In this document: piece after piece, positions 1 through 7,010 of the stretch
How the letters are laid out: every line of letters starts with the position of its first letter
Numbering within the stretch: position 1 is the stretch's first letter
Assembly (NCBI GenBank): GCA_014359855.1
Contig: JACIYQ010000184.1
Location: 1-10,035, forward strand
Source of the DNA: Parvibaculum sp.
GTDB lineage: Bacteria > Pseudomonadota > Alphaproteobacteria > Parvibaculales > Parvibaculaceae
Direction: 5' to 3'
Length of the DNA stretch: 10,035 nucleotides
Position numbers and translations under genes: made by a program
The notes under the pieces: model-generated
Database searches by the model: none
What the model was told of the DNA's origin: nothing
The model's input: the letters and a program-made list of their open reading frames with translations, nothing else

Positions 1-260
1 CCGCGAAGGCCGGCCACGCGGACCATGAAGAACTCGTCGAGGTTCGATGCGGAGATCGACAGGAAGCGGAGCCGTTCGAGCAGCGGGTGGTTCGTGTTCT
101 GCGCCTCTTCCAGCACGCGCATGTTGAAGGCGAGCCAGGACGCTTCGCGATTGATGAAGCGGTCGGGATTGTCGTGACGCATCGGCGGCGTCTCCACAGC
201 GGGAGAAACCGGCTCCTGGTCGGCAGGCTCGACGGCGGGGCTCTGCGGGGCGGAGGTCAT
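1..260 (-). CDS. ppk: Polyphosphate kinase 1, N-terminal part (runs off window)
   Basis: PPK1 reversibly transfers the ATP gamma-phosphate onto a growing polyphosphate chain. Only the first 86 codons are here; the gene continues leftward past base 1, so the catalytic histidines cannot be checked. The start is the ATG at 260. Residues 1-33 are a variable, Pro/Glu-rich leader; from residue 34 the PPK1 N-domain is clear, with FINREASWLAFN (35-46) and SNLDEFFMVRVAG (72-84), both family hallmarks. The ribosome site is weak (AGAAG about 8 bases before the ATG). It follows hda on the same strand with a 101-bp gap that contains a Pho box, so it probably has its own phosphate-responsive promoter. Confidence 0.95.
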   Translation of the reverse strand, partial: MTSAPQSPAVEPADQEPVSPAVETPPMRHDNPDRFINREASWLAFNMRVLEEAQNTNHPLLERLRFLSISASNLDEFFMVRVAGLR

Positions 261-274
261 GAGATCACTTCTGC

Positions 275-294
275 AAAAGAGGCAACAAGCCTCT
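275..294 (-). terminator. Possible intrinsic terminator after hda
   Basis: On the minus strand AGAGGC (294-289) and GCCTCT (283-278) form a 6-bp stem with a 5-base loop, followed by TTTT (278-275, the first T shared with the stem). It lies 68 bp past the hda stop and overlaps the predicted ppk start of transcription, so it could stop hda-operon readthrough without acting on ppk's own transcript. The T-run is short, so efficiency is uncertain. Confidence 0.45.
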
Positions 295-310
295 GCTATC
301 GCTTAATATT

Positions 311-339
311 ATGACAAACATATGACTGAGTCATGACTG
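311..339 (-). promoter_or_regulatory. Pho box (three PhoB half-sites) upstream of ppk
   Basis: On the minus strand three 7-mers, CAGTCAT (339-333), CAGTCAT (328-322) and TTGTCAT (317-311), follow each other with exact 4-bp spacers, giving an 11-bp period. The PhoB consensus is CTGTCAT-N4-CTGTCAT. The last half-site ends about 11 bp before a weak -10-like GATAGC (299-294), the geometry of PhoB-activated promoters, where the box replaces the -35. The gene downstream is ppk, a known Pho-regulon member in several proteobacteria. PhoB binding is inferred. Confidence 0.8.
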
Positions 340-361
340 CGCGCTCACGTTTGCTCCCGGC

Positions 362-1027
362 TCAGTCCCGGCCGAGGATTTCCGCGGCCAGGGGCACCGT
401 GACCGGCCGCTTGCCGGAGAGGGAGGCGCGGTCGAGTTCGGCCACGATATCGCGCGCCACGGCGACGGATCGTTCCATGCGGCTTGCGAGGTAAGCGACG
501 ACCTGCGGCGTCACGCGGAGCTGGCGGTCGTCGAAGAGCTTCACGAGGATGCCCGTCAGAAGCGCATCGTCCGGAGGCCCCAGTTCGGCCTGAGGCACGG
601 CCCGCAGGCGCGAGACGAGATCCGGCAAGGTGAGAGGCAGCCGCGCGACCGGCACACGCGAGGTGATGAGGAGCGAGGCGCCCTCCGCCCTTACAAGATT
701 GACGAGGTGGAAGAGCGCGCGTTCGCCGTCGCTCCCGAGGGCCGCGAGGTCTTCGAGGATCAGGTTGCCGCGCGCAACCAGCGCCGGGATACCGGCAGTG
801 TCGAGTTCCGCCGGCGTCACCGTGACCGCGCCCGATGCCGCGCGCCACACTTCGGCGAGATGCGTCTTGCCGCTGCCTTCAGGCCCCGAAAGCGCGACGA
901 TGCGGTCCGGCCAGTCCGGCCATGAATCGATCAGCGCGACGGCCGCCTCATTGGGAGGCGCGACGAGAAAATCCTCCCTGCCCGATGCCGGGCGGTGGCC
1001 GAGTTCGAGAACGAGCTGCCGGATCAT
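362..1027 (-). CDS. hda: HdaA/Hda-type DnaA regulatory inactivator (AAA+)
   Basis: Hda proteins bind the DNA-loaded sliding clamp and stimulate ATP hydrolysis by DnaA, preventing re-initiation of replication. The 221-residue product has the family layout: an N-terminal clamp-binding motif QLVLEL (4-9), a Walker A GPEGSGKT (48-55), a Walker B-like stretch LILEDL (89-94), a sensor-1-like LLITSR (119-124), and a C-terminal lid whose RSVAVARDI (186-194) sits where sensor 2 is expected. It lacks DnaA's DNA-binding domain IV, as Hda does. The ATG at 1027 is 2 bases after the stop of the permease gene and has no obvious Shine-Dalgarno sequence, so translation is probably coupled. The position next to ppk and the AI-2E permease is common in alphaproteobacteria. 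Confidence 0.93.
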   Translation of the reverse strand: MIRQLVLELGHRPASGREDFLVAPPNEAAVALIDSWPDWPDRIVALSGPEGSGKTHLAEVWRAASGAVTVTPAELDTAGIPALVARGNLILEDLAALGSDGERALFHLVNLVRAEGASLLITSRVPVARLPLTLPDLVSRLRAVPQAELGPPDDALLTGILVKLFDDRQLRVTPQVVAYLASRMERSVAVARDIVAELDRASLSGKRPVTVPLAAEILGRD

Positions 1028-1029
1028 GG

Positions 1030-2127
1030 CTAGCTGTCGGTGTCGCGCGGAGGGATGGCGTTGCCCGGCGAGGCGCCGAGATAGAGCTGGCTCCGGCGAT
1101 ATTGCGCGATGCCGAAACGGGCGAGGACGCCGAGCGCGGCGGCAACCGGCAATGCGAGCAGCGCGCCGACGAACCCGAACAGGGCCGCAAAGGCGAAAAT
1201 GGCGAACATGACCCAGACGGGATGCAGGCCGACGCGGTTCCCGACCAGCTTCGGCGAGAGGAAATTCCCCTCGATGAACTGGCCGATGGCGAAGACGCCG
1301 ACCACCAGGCCGATCTGGAAATAATCCGGCCAGAACTGGAAGAGCGCCAGGGCGACGCCGACGATGAAACCGAGGATCGTGCCGAGATAGGGAATGAAAC
1401 TGATGATGCCCGCGATGATACCGACGACGAGGCCGAACTTCAGGCCGGCGAGCGTCAGGCCCACGGCATAGATGAAGCCGAGAACGAGGCAGACAATGAC
1501 CTGCCCGCGCACGAAACCTTCGAGAACCGTGTTGATGTCACGGGCGAGCTGACGGATCGTCTCCTGATGATCGCGCGGCAGCAGCGTATCGACGCGCTCC
1601 ACCATGCGATCCCAGTCGAGCAGCATGTAGAAGGCAACGACCGGCGTCACCACGACGAGCGAGACGAGGCCGACGATCTGCAATCCTTGCGAACCGAGCG
1701 ACGTGACGATGTTCACCAGCCAGTCGAACGAGCCGCTGAGATTTTCCGAAATCGCCCGCTCGACATCGGGCCCCTGCACGCCCAGCAGGCGGCCGATCCG
1801 TCCGTCTCCGACCTTGAGCAGAAATTCCTGCCCGCGTTGCAGCACCGTGGGCGCCAGTTCGATGAGTGCAATGAGCTGGTTGTAGAGGACCGGGACCAGC
1901 ACGATCAGCAGAACGACCGCAATGAGGATGAAGGTGATCGTGATGACGCCCGTCGCCGCGCCGCGCGAGAGACCGTATTCCTCCAGCCGGTCGGCCAGGG
2001 GATCGAGAAAATAGGCAATCGCCATGCCGGCAACGAAAGGCAGGAGAATGCCCTTGAGCAGCCAGAGCACGATGATGAACACGGCGATGACGGCCGCCCA
2101 TATGGCGATCTGCCGTTGCATGCTCAT
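1030..2127 (-). CDS. AI-2E family (PerM-like) membrane permease
   Basis: A 365-residue polytopic inner-membrane protein of the AI-2E/UPF0118 family, whose members include the AI-2 exporter TqsA and Na+/H+ antiporters; the substrate of this one cannot be read from sequence. Hydrophobic segments lie near 7-40 (two), 61-82, 148-170, 208-228, 232-263, 270-288 and 303-335. The family's C-terminal signatures are present: SFIPYLGT (243-250) and EGNFLSPKLVGNRVGLHPVW (286-305). The ATG at 2127 is chosen because GGGAG precedes it by 8 bases and the hydrophobic N-terminus begins directly; an upstream extension in the same frame overlaps the DUF2066 gene and is not membrane-like. It lies 23 bp after the DUF2066 stop and 2 bp before hda, so the three genes probably share a transcript. 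Confidence 0.9.
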   Translation of the reverse strand: MSMQRQIAIWAAVIAVFIIVLWLLKGILLPFVAGMAIAYFLDPLADRLEEYGLSRGAATGVITITFILIAVVLLIVLVPVLYNQLIALIELAPTVLQRGQEFLLKVGDGRIGRLLGVQGPDVERAISENLSGSFDWLVNIVTSLGSQGLQIVGLVSLVVVTPVVAFYMLLDWDRMVERVDTLLPRDHQETIRQLARDINTVLEGFVRGQVIVCLVLGFIYAVGLTLAGLKFGLVVGIIAGIISFIPYLGTILGFIVGVALALFQFWPDYFQIGLVVGVFAIGQFIEGNFLSPKLVGNRVGLHPVWVMFAIFAFAALFGFVGALLALPVAAALGVLARFGIAQYRRSQLYLGASPGNAIPPRDTDS

Positions 2128-2150
2128 GCGAGGGGCTCCCTTTCCATCGG

Positions 2151-3314
2151 CTATTGCCGGACGCTGAGGCGCCAGCGCGGCGCGGAACGGACGGCTGCGG
2201 AACCCATGGGTGCCACATCGTCTTCCACGGGCGCGGCTCCTTCGGCCGGCGGCGCCCTCCGGTCGGACAGGGTGACGTTCTGTTGCGCGAGCGAGAGCGC
2301 CAGCATGTCGGTGCTGCCCTTGTGCGAGATGCGGATTTCCGCGCCGCGCGGAGAAATGCCGGCCACTTCCATGTCCTGCACGAGGGGCGTCGAGGTCAGT
2401 CCTTTCCGGATCGTCTCCCATTCGGAAAGGGTCGCGAAATCGGCCTGCACCGTCAGCGTCGAGAGCTTGCCGTCGCGAACGATGATCTGGCGCTTCCACT
2501 GAACCGCGATGCCGCTCAGCATGTCCGCAGCAGCGGCAGTCATCAGTTGGGGCAGGTCGCGGCCCTCCGCTCGATATGTGCCGTTCAGAGGTTCGGAAGG
2601 CGCCGCGCCGCCGCGATGCGTCAGCGTCACCTGCAGCGTGCCGTCGGCGCCGAGCGCCGCCACCGCCACGACCACCTCGGAGGCGCCGTAATTCGCGGCG
2701 AGGTCCGAAAGCGCCGTCCTGGCTTCTTCGCTGTCCGAGACGGCCGTCTCCGCCGGCACCGCGCTCATTTCCATGATTTCGCCGATGGGCAGGATCAGCG
2801 GCGCCAGTTCATCTGCCGGGCGAAGCGACGCCCAGGCATCGCGCCAGGGATTGTTCTCCTCCCAAAGGACAAGCTTCCCGTCGCGCCGGAGCACGGGCAG
2901 AAGGAGGGCGGGCCGGGCCTGCGTCTCGGCGAAAGGAATACCCGCGCCGCGCAGCAGCCGGCGCACCGCCTCCGGCTGGAAGCTCACGATCATCTCGGCG
3001 ATGTAGCGGGTGGAACTGGTCTTCTCGCTCGCCACCTGAAAGCCGCGCACCGCATTCTGCGCGGTGGCATCGTCGACAGCGGGAAGCGATGCCCAGTCGT
3101 CCGGCAGGGTCAGCTTCTTCATCATGGCGGTCAGTGCGAGGCGCTGCCCCTCGACCTGGGCGGCGCTGCGGGCAGCCGTGGCGCTCTCGGCCGTCTTGTC
3201 CACATGCACACCGCGCACGGTGAAGACGTCGGCAGCGGCCGCAGGGGTGGCCAGAAGGGTGGCGAGAGCAAGGGCGCACAGCGGCGCACGCAGAAGCCTG
3301 AAGGCAGAAATCAT
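2151..3314 (-). CDS. DUF2066 domain-containing exported protein
   Basis: A 387-residue protein of unknown function. Residues 1-28 are a signal peptide: MISAFRLLR, a hydrophobic core rich in Leu/Ala, and an Ala-rich cleavage region TPAAAA (23-28), giving a mature protein starting near DVFTV. The first mature segment (about 29-70: VRGVHVDKTAES, AQVEGQRLAL, LMKKL-like) matches the DUF2066 pattern, a family usually found beside the AI-2E permease and hda. No enzymatic motif is seen; the C-terminus is Pro/Ala-rich and low-complexity. The ATG at 3314 is favoured because AAGGG precedes it at good spacing and it opens directly into the signal peptide. The gene is probably first in the permease-hda unit and is divergent from purM. 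Confidence 0.8.
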   Translation of the reverse strand: MISAFRLLRAPLCALALATLLATPAAAADVFTVRGVHVDKTAESATAARSAAQVEGQRLALTAMMKKLTLPDDWASLPAVDDATAQNAVRGFQVASEKTSSTRYIAEMIVSFQPEAVRRLLRGAGIPFAETQARPALLLPVLRRDGKLVLWEENNPWRDAWASLRPADELAPLILPIGEIMEMSAVPAETAVSDSEEARTALSDLAANYGASEVVVAVAALGADGTLQVTLTHRGGAAPSEPLNGTYRAEGRDLPQLMTAAAADMLSGIAVQWKRQIIVRDGKLSTLTVQADFATLSEWETIRKGLTSTPLVQDMEVAGISPRGAEIRISHKGSTDMLALSLAQQNVTLSDRRAPPAEGAAPVEDDVAPMGSAAVRSAPRWRLSVRQ

Positions 3315-3361
3315 GGATAGACCCTTGATACGTCTCGATATTCGGCGATTCCCCCTGCCGC

Positions 3362-3390
3362 CGCGCCGCACACTATAGCACCGCGGCGCG
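3362..3390. repeat. GC-rich inverted repeat in the DUF2066/purM divergent region
   Basis: CGCGCCGC (3362-3369) and GCGGCGCG (3383-3390) are perfect 8-bp inverted arms around a 13-bp centre that contains TATAG. Read leftward, TATAGT (3377-3372) could be the -10 of the DUF2066 gene, but no good -35 lies at 17-18 bp. The arms could be an operator or just GC-rich chance. The rest of 3315-3496 shows no gene and no convincing promoter for purM. Confidence 0.3.
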
Positions 3391-3496
3391 AGCGCGAAGG
3401 CGGCGCTCCGGGCTTTTTCGCCTTTCTCTTGCGCCGGGGGGCGATTTCGGGTGATTTGTGCGCTCCGCAGCCCAACCGAGTCCCTTAGAGAGCGAC

Positions 3497-4588
3497 ATGG
3501 CCCCCACCCCCCCGAAGGACCGTCCGAACCGCTATAGCTATGCCGGGGCGGGCGTCGATATCGACGCCGGCAACGAACTGGTTCGCGCCATCGGCCCGCT
3601 GGCGGCCTCCACCAGGCGCACAGGCTCGGATGCCGCCCTGGGCGGCTTCGGCGGGCTCTTCGACCTCGCCGCCTGCGGCTTCAAGGATCCGGTCCTGGTG
3701 GCGGCGAATGACGGCGTCGGCACCAAGCTCAAAGTCGCCATCGAAGCCGGCATCCACAATACGGTCGGCATCGACCTCGTCGCCATGTCGGTCAACGACC
3801 TCGTGGTGCAGGGCGCCGAGCCGCTTTTCTTCCTCGACTATTACGCGACCGGCAAGCTCCATGTGGATGTGGCCCGCGACGTGGTGGCGGGCATCGCCGA
3901 GGGCTGCCGTCAGGCGGGCTGCGCGCTGATCGGCGGCGAGACGGCGGAAATGCCCGGCATGTATGCCAAGGGCGACTACGACCTCGCCGGTTTCGCGGTC
4001 GGCGCCGTCGAGCGCGACAAGATCCTGCCCCGGGGCGACGTGGCGCCGGGCGACGTGCTGCTCGGTCTCGAATCCTCGGGCTTCCATTCGAACGGCTATT
4101 CGCTCGTCCGCCGGATCGTCGAGGACAACCGCCTCTCCTACTCCGCTCCCTTCCCGCATGGCGACGGCGCCAGCATCGGCGAGACGCTCCTCACGCCCAC
4201 GCGCATCTATGTGAAGGCGATGCTGAAGGCGATCCGCGAGACCGGAGCCGTCAAGGCCATGGCGCATATCACCGGCGGCGGTTTCGTCGAGAACATTCCC
4301 CGCGTGCTGCCGGAGGGCGTCGCGGTCGAGATCGACGGCGCCTCATGGGCGATGCCGCCGGTCTTCCGCTGGCTGATGGAACTGGGCGGGCTCGAAGATG
4401 GCGAGATGGGCCGCACCTTCAACTGCGGCATCGGCATGGTGGTCGTCGTGCGCGAGGACCAGTCGCTTGAGGTCGCGGACGCGCTCGCCGAGGCCGGTGA
4501 AACCGTCCACTGCATCGGACGTCTCACGGAGGCGGCTGCGGGCAAACCCCGCGTCAGCGTGAAAGGCGCATTGGGCAGCAAGGCGTGA
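3497..4588 (+). CDS. purM: Phosphoribosylformylglycinamidine cyclo-ligase (AIR synthetase)
   Basis: PurM closes formylglycinamidine ribonucleotide (FGAM) to aminoimidazole ribonucleotide using ATP, the fifth step of cytoplasmic purine synthesis. The 363-residue product shows the family motifs: YAGAGVDIDAGN (15-26), NDGVGTKLKVA (71-81), GIDLVAMSVNDL (91-102), GGETAEMPGMY (146-156) and a later HITGGGFVENIPRVLP. Length is slightly above the usual 345-355 because of a short N-terminal leader. The ATG at 3497 is preferred over an in-frame GTG at 3458, whose extra 13 residues look unlike the family; a weak GAGAG lies about 6 bases before the ATG. The TGA overlaps the purN start by 4 bp, a coupled pair common in proteobacteria. 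Confidence 0.97.
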   Translation: MAPTPPKDRPNRYSYAGAGVDIDAGNELVRAIGPLAASTRRTGSDAALGGFGGLFDLAACGFKDPVLVAANDGVGTKLKVAIEAGIHNTVGIDLVAMSVNDLVVQGAEPLFFLDYYATGKLHVDVARDVVAGIAEGCRQAGCALIGGETAEMPGMYAKGDYDLAGFAVGAVERDKILPRGDVAPGDVLLGLESSGFHSNGYSLVRRIVEDNRLSYSAPFPHGDGASIGETLLTPTRIYVKAMLKAIRETGAVKAMAHITGGGFVENIPRVLPEGVAVEIDGASWAMPPVFRWLMELGGLEDGEMGRTFNCGIGMVVVVREDQSLEVADALAEAGETVHCIGRLTEAAAGKPRVSVKGALGSKA

Positions 4589-5232
4589 GGATCGGCGTTC
4601 TCATTTCCGGCCGTGGGTCGAACCTCAAGGCGCTGATCGAGGCCTGCGAGGAGCCGGGTTTTCGTGGGCGTATCGCGCTCGTGATTTCCAACAGGCCGGG
4701 CGCGGGCGGACTGGCGGTTGCCGAAGCCGCCGGCATCCCCACGCTCGTCATCGACCACAAGGAATTCTCGACGCGCGAAACCTTCGACGCCGAACTCGAC
4801 CGCGCGCTTGTCAATGCGGGCGTCGAGCTCGTCTGCAATGCCGGCTTCATGCGCATTCTCACGGACGGTTTCGTCGACAAGTGGCGCGACCGTCAGCTCA
4901 ACATCCACCCTTCCCTTCTGCCCGCCTTCAAGGGACTGCATGTCCATCAGCGTGCGCTCGATGCGGGCGTGAAGATCACCGGCTGCACGGTGCATTTCGT
5001 CCGGCCGGAAATGGACGAAGGCCCCATCGTCGCGCAGGCCGCCGTGCCCGTGCTGCCCGGTGACAATGCGGAGACGCTGGCCGCGCGCATTCTCGAGGCC
5101 GAGCACAAGCTCTATCCGCTGGCGCTGAAGCTCGTGGTCGAAGGCCGCGCCCGCGTCGTCGGCGAGCATGTGGTGCTCGATCACGATGGCGAAGCGGTAA
5201 CAGGCTCTCTCTTCGTCCCGGCAGAGAAGTGA
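4585..5232 (+). CDS. purN: Phosphoribosylglycinamide formyltransferase
   Basis: PurN moves a formyl group from 10-formyl-tetrahydrofolate onto GAR, the third step of purine synthesis. The 215-residue product has the phosphate loop SGRGSNL (8-14), the catalytic motif NIHPSLLPAFKG (106-117) with Asn106 and His108, and VRPEMDEGPIVAQ (139-151) with Asp144; these three residues fall at the same numbers as in the E. coli enzyme, so it should be active. It starts at a GTG inside GTGA, overlapping the purM stop, which indicates translational coupling. Just after its stop the host sequence is interrupted by the IS1595-type element; the hairpin that the element split may have been its terminator. Confidence 0.97.
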   Translation: MRIGVLISGRGSNLKALIEACEEPGFRGRIALVISNRPGAGGLAVAEAAGIPTLVIDHKEFSTRETFDAELDRALVNAGVELVCNAGFMRILTDGFVDKWRDRQLNIHPSLLPAFKGLHVHQRALDAGVKITGCTVHFVRPEMDEGPIVAQAAVPVLPGDNAETLAARILEAEHKLYPLALKLVVEGRARVVGEHVVLDHDGEAVTGSLFVPAEK

Positions 5233-5259
5233 TATGAAAGGCTCCACCGTCCCGCCCTC

Positions 5260-5267
5260 CCCTCGGG
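5260..5267. repeat. Target-site duplication, left copy
   Basis: CCCTCGGG directly flanks the left inverted repeat and recurs in the same orientation at 8256-8263. The surrounding match is longer (12 bp, CTCCCCTCGGGG at 5257-5268 and 8253-8264) because terminal G's of the element resemble the target. Confidence 0.7.
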
Positions 5268-5291
5268 GGGAATTATCATCTTGACTGAACA
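5268..5291 (+). repeat. Left terminal inverted repeat
   Basis: It begins GGGAATTATCATC and ends TTGACTGAACA. It matches the reverse complement of 8232-8255 except at the second base (G/A) and at the base before CTTGACTG (T/C). Confidence 0.85.
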
Positions 5292-5334
5292 GGTCGGCGG
5301 CTTGACAGGTGCAGATGTCGGCACCAGATTTGAT

Positions 5335-5422
5335 TTAACAGTGGGTGAGTGGTTGAAACCGGCCGCCTCAAAATCGGCTAAGGGGAAACCCTTCGTGAGT
5401 TCGAATCTCACCTGTTCCGCCA
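5335..5422 (+). tRNA. Class II tRNA, serine-type body with CAA anticodon; possibly degenerate
   Basis: The cloverleaf is nearly complete. D stem GGT/ACC (5344-5346, 5358-5360) encloses the loop GAGTGGTTGAA, typical of tRNA-Ser. Anticodon arm 5362-5378 has loop CTCAAAA, anticodon CAA (5369-5371), stem 4 of 5 paired (C5366 x T5374). The long variable arm AAGGG-GAAA-CCCTT (5380-5393) is perfect. The T arm (5395-5411) has a perfect 5-bp stem and loop TTCGAAT. CCA is encoded (5420-5422) and base 73 is G, the serine discriminator, where bacterial tRNA-Leu has A. The acceptor pairs at 5 of 7 positions; the first two bases are TT where GG is needed to match CC at 5417-5418. A TTGACA lies at 5302-5307. 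Software may call it Leu(CAA), Ser or pseudogene. A terminator hairpin follows. Confidence 0.65.
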
Positions 5423-5460
5423 AAGGGGTCGCGGCTCACGCTGCGGCCCCTTTGGGGTTT
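5423..5460 (+). terminator. Hairpin terminator after the tRNA-like gene
   Basis: AAAGGGGTCGC (5423-5433) pairs with GCGGCCCCTTT (5443-5453) with one T-G wobble, leaving a loop of about 9-10 bases, then GGGGTTT. The stem is strong but the following T-run is only three. Placed directly against the tRNA 3' end, it suggests the tRNA was a single-gene transcription unit. Confidence 0.6.
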
Positions 5461-7010
5461 CAGGAGGAGGTTTTTGGCGTCAGAGTGTAATGAGCCTTGG
5501 GATCGCGCTCGTATTCTCCGGCGTGGAAGGTCAGGTGCCCCCCCCGGGTCAAGCGCTCCAAATCCTTTTTACTCGTATGCCAAGTCCGCCCGGTCACGCG
5601 CGCAGCTTCTGAAACTTGAATACGCTTGTTGCGGTAGGCGTACGCCAAGATTTTGATTTCGTGCTCCTGAAGCAGCTTCCAAGTTTCAACCCCGAAATGA
5701 TGGGCAACCTCGGTATCTGTGGCGCGCTTACGACTGGCGTGATCGTTATGTAAAGTTACACGCACCACCACACCGTGGACCGCTTCCTGCTTCCATTGAG
5801 GGTCGGGAAGATTGAAATCCTTCATGCTTGCGCGAATGCGGCGTGCCCCTTCACGGGCCATGCGGACGTATCCGAGATAGCGCATGGCATCCATCAGGTT
5901 GTGATTTCTAGCGGCGCGAACCTCGTAAATTGTCTTTTCGTTCACCGGCGGAATGAAGCCACCGGGGCTTTCAACTTCCATCCGGTCGGGGAAAAACTTC
6001 ACAAATACTTCTGATCCGCTGAAGCTATATGAGCGGTGAACAATGGCGTTTACGACGGCTTCGAACCAAGCATGGGGCGGATATTCTGGAGTCGTTACGA
6101 ACTTTCCATCCTCGTTAATCCAAGTAACATCGTAAATGATGCCACTTATGACCTCTGTGCTTTCCTGGAGGATTTTTACGACGTTGCCCTCGATTGTCTT
6201 GTCCCGCAGTGGGGAGTAAGTCTGCCCTTGACCTTCGGCGTCTGTCGCAAAACGCTGAATGCGTACCCTGCATCCAGGGATCGTTCTTCCGGGATCTTTT
6301 GCCGCTAGCAATACAAGGCTGTTTAGCGGCTTGAGAATGCCGTCCACTTTCCTCAAAAGGCGTCGATCTATCAGCAGTTCTTCGTTGGTAAAGTCTACGA
6401 CTTCGCGAGAACGATAATCATCGCAGAAATCTTGGATGATGCGCAGATCGAAATCTTCGGGAAATTTGTATGGGGCCGCCTCTTGTTCAAACGACAATTC
6501 TTGCCGCGTAGAGCGGAAGTCCTGTTTTTCTTCAACAGTCATCTTGTGGCGGCTTTCACCGTACCTTATCCATGCCTCCTGTTTATTGGTTTCAACGAGT
6601 TTGCCGATATACGGCACATAGATCGCGTAACAAAAATCTTGGACACCGTTGATGATCACGGGGAATTTTTTGAACTCGGGTTTTGCTTGAGGGCATCGAA
6701 CTAAATGAACGGTCTCAATCTCATTGAGCTGGTTCTGACTCAGCGAGTTGCACCCAACAATCGTTCCGTCATCTTCAATGCCATAAATGAGAAGGCCGCC
6801 ATCAGGGGTGTTTGAGAACGTACTGAAATAGGTGGCGAGATCGTCGAGGCCTATTTTCTTGCAGCCCTTGCGTTCAAACCGCCGGTCCTCACCTAGATAT
6901 TCTACGACTTGCTGATTCAGACGCGCCCAGATGTCTCGCGGCGTCCAGAGCGCAGGACTATCATTGATGCTAATCGGTGCGTCGAAATCGAATGAAAACT
7001 GGTCTGACAT
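5460..7010 (-). CDS. AlbA_2 (Schlafen-like) and GHKL ATPase domain protein, transposon cargo
   Basis: A 516-residue protein of the family often named ATP-binding protein or RecG-like regulator. Residues about 42-165 form an AlbA_2/Schlafen domain: FERKG (45-49), LATYFSTFSNTPDGGLLIYGIEDDGTIVG (in 58-86), IRYGES (148-153). Residues about 305-420 form an HATPase_c_4/GHKL-type domain: YPPHAWFEAVVNAIVHRSYS (310-329) holds the N-box-like E317, N321 and H325, and DRMEVESPGG (342-351) the next motif. The C-terminus (about 440-510) looks like a winged helix. Family members are variously proposed as regulators or defence proteins. The ATG at 7010 is preferred; a GTG at 7043 adds 11 residues and overlaps the AT-rich promoter-like stretch. 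No clear ribosome site is seen for either. Base composition is poorer in G+C than the neighbours, suggesting recent transfer. Confidence 0.85.
   Translation of the reverse strand: MSDQFSFDFDAPISINDSPALWTPRDIWARLNQQVVEYLGEDRRFERKGCKKIGLDDLATYFSTFSNTPDGGLLIYGIEDDGTIVGCNSLSQNQLNEIETVHLVRCPQAKPEFKKFPVIINGVQDFCYAIYVPYIGKLVETNKQEAWIRYGESRHKMTVEEKQDFRSTRQELSFEQEAAPYKFPEDFDLRIIQDFCDDYRSREVVDFTNEELLIDRRLLRKVDGILKPLNSLVLLAAKDPGRTIPGCRVRIQRFATDAEGQGQTYSPLRDKTIEGNVVKILQESTEVISGIIYDVTWINEDGKFVTTPEYPPHAWFEAVVNAIVHRSYSFSGSEVFVKFFPDRMEVESPGGFIPPVNEKTIYEVRAARNHNLMDAMRYLGYVRMAREGARRIRASMKDFNLPDPQWKQEAVHGVVVRVTLHNDHASRKRATDTEVAHHFGVETWKLLQEHEIKILAYAYRNKRIQVSEAARVTGRTWHTSKKDLERLTRGGHLTFHAGEYERDPKAHYTLTPKTSS

Noticed and set aside
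835..2502. Long plus-strand open frame (555 codons) opposite hda and the permease
   Set aside because: Its product is a low-complexity Asp/Glu/Arg-rich sequence, the usual antisense shadow of a GC-rich gene; the minus strand encodes recognisable proteins.
2154..3320. Plus-strand open frame opposite the DUF2066 gene
   Set aside because: Arg/Gly/His-rich shadow with no family resemblance; the opposite strand has a signal peptide and ribosome site.
4207..5247. Minus-strand open frame opposite purM and purN
   Set aside because: The plus strand has complete catalytic motifs for both enzymes, so this is a shadow.
5335..5422. The tRNA as an attachment site for a tyrosine-integrase island
   Set aside because: No integrase gene and no second copy of the tRNA 3' end in the window; the tRNA lies inside the inverted repeats, so it is cargo rather than target.
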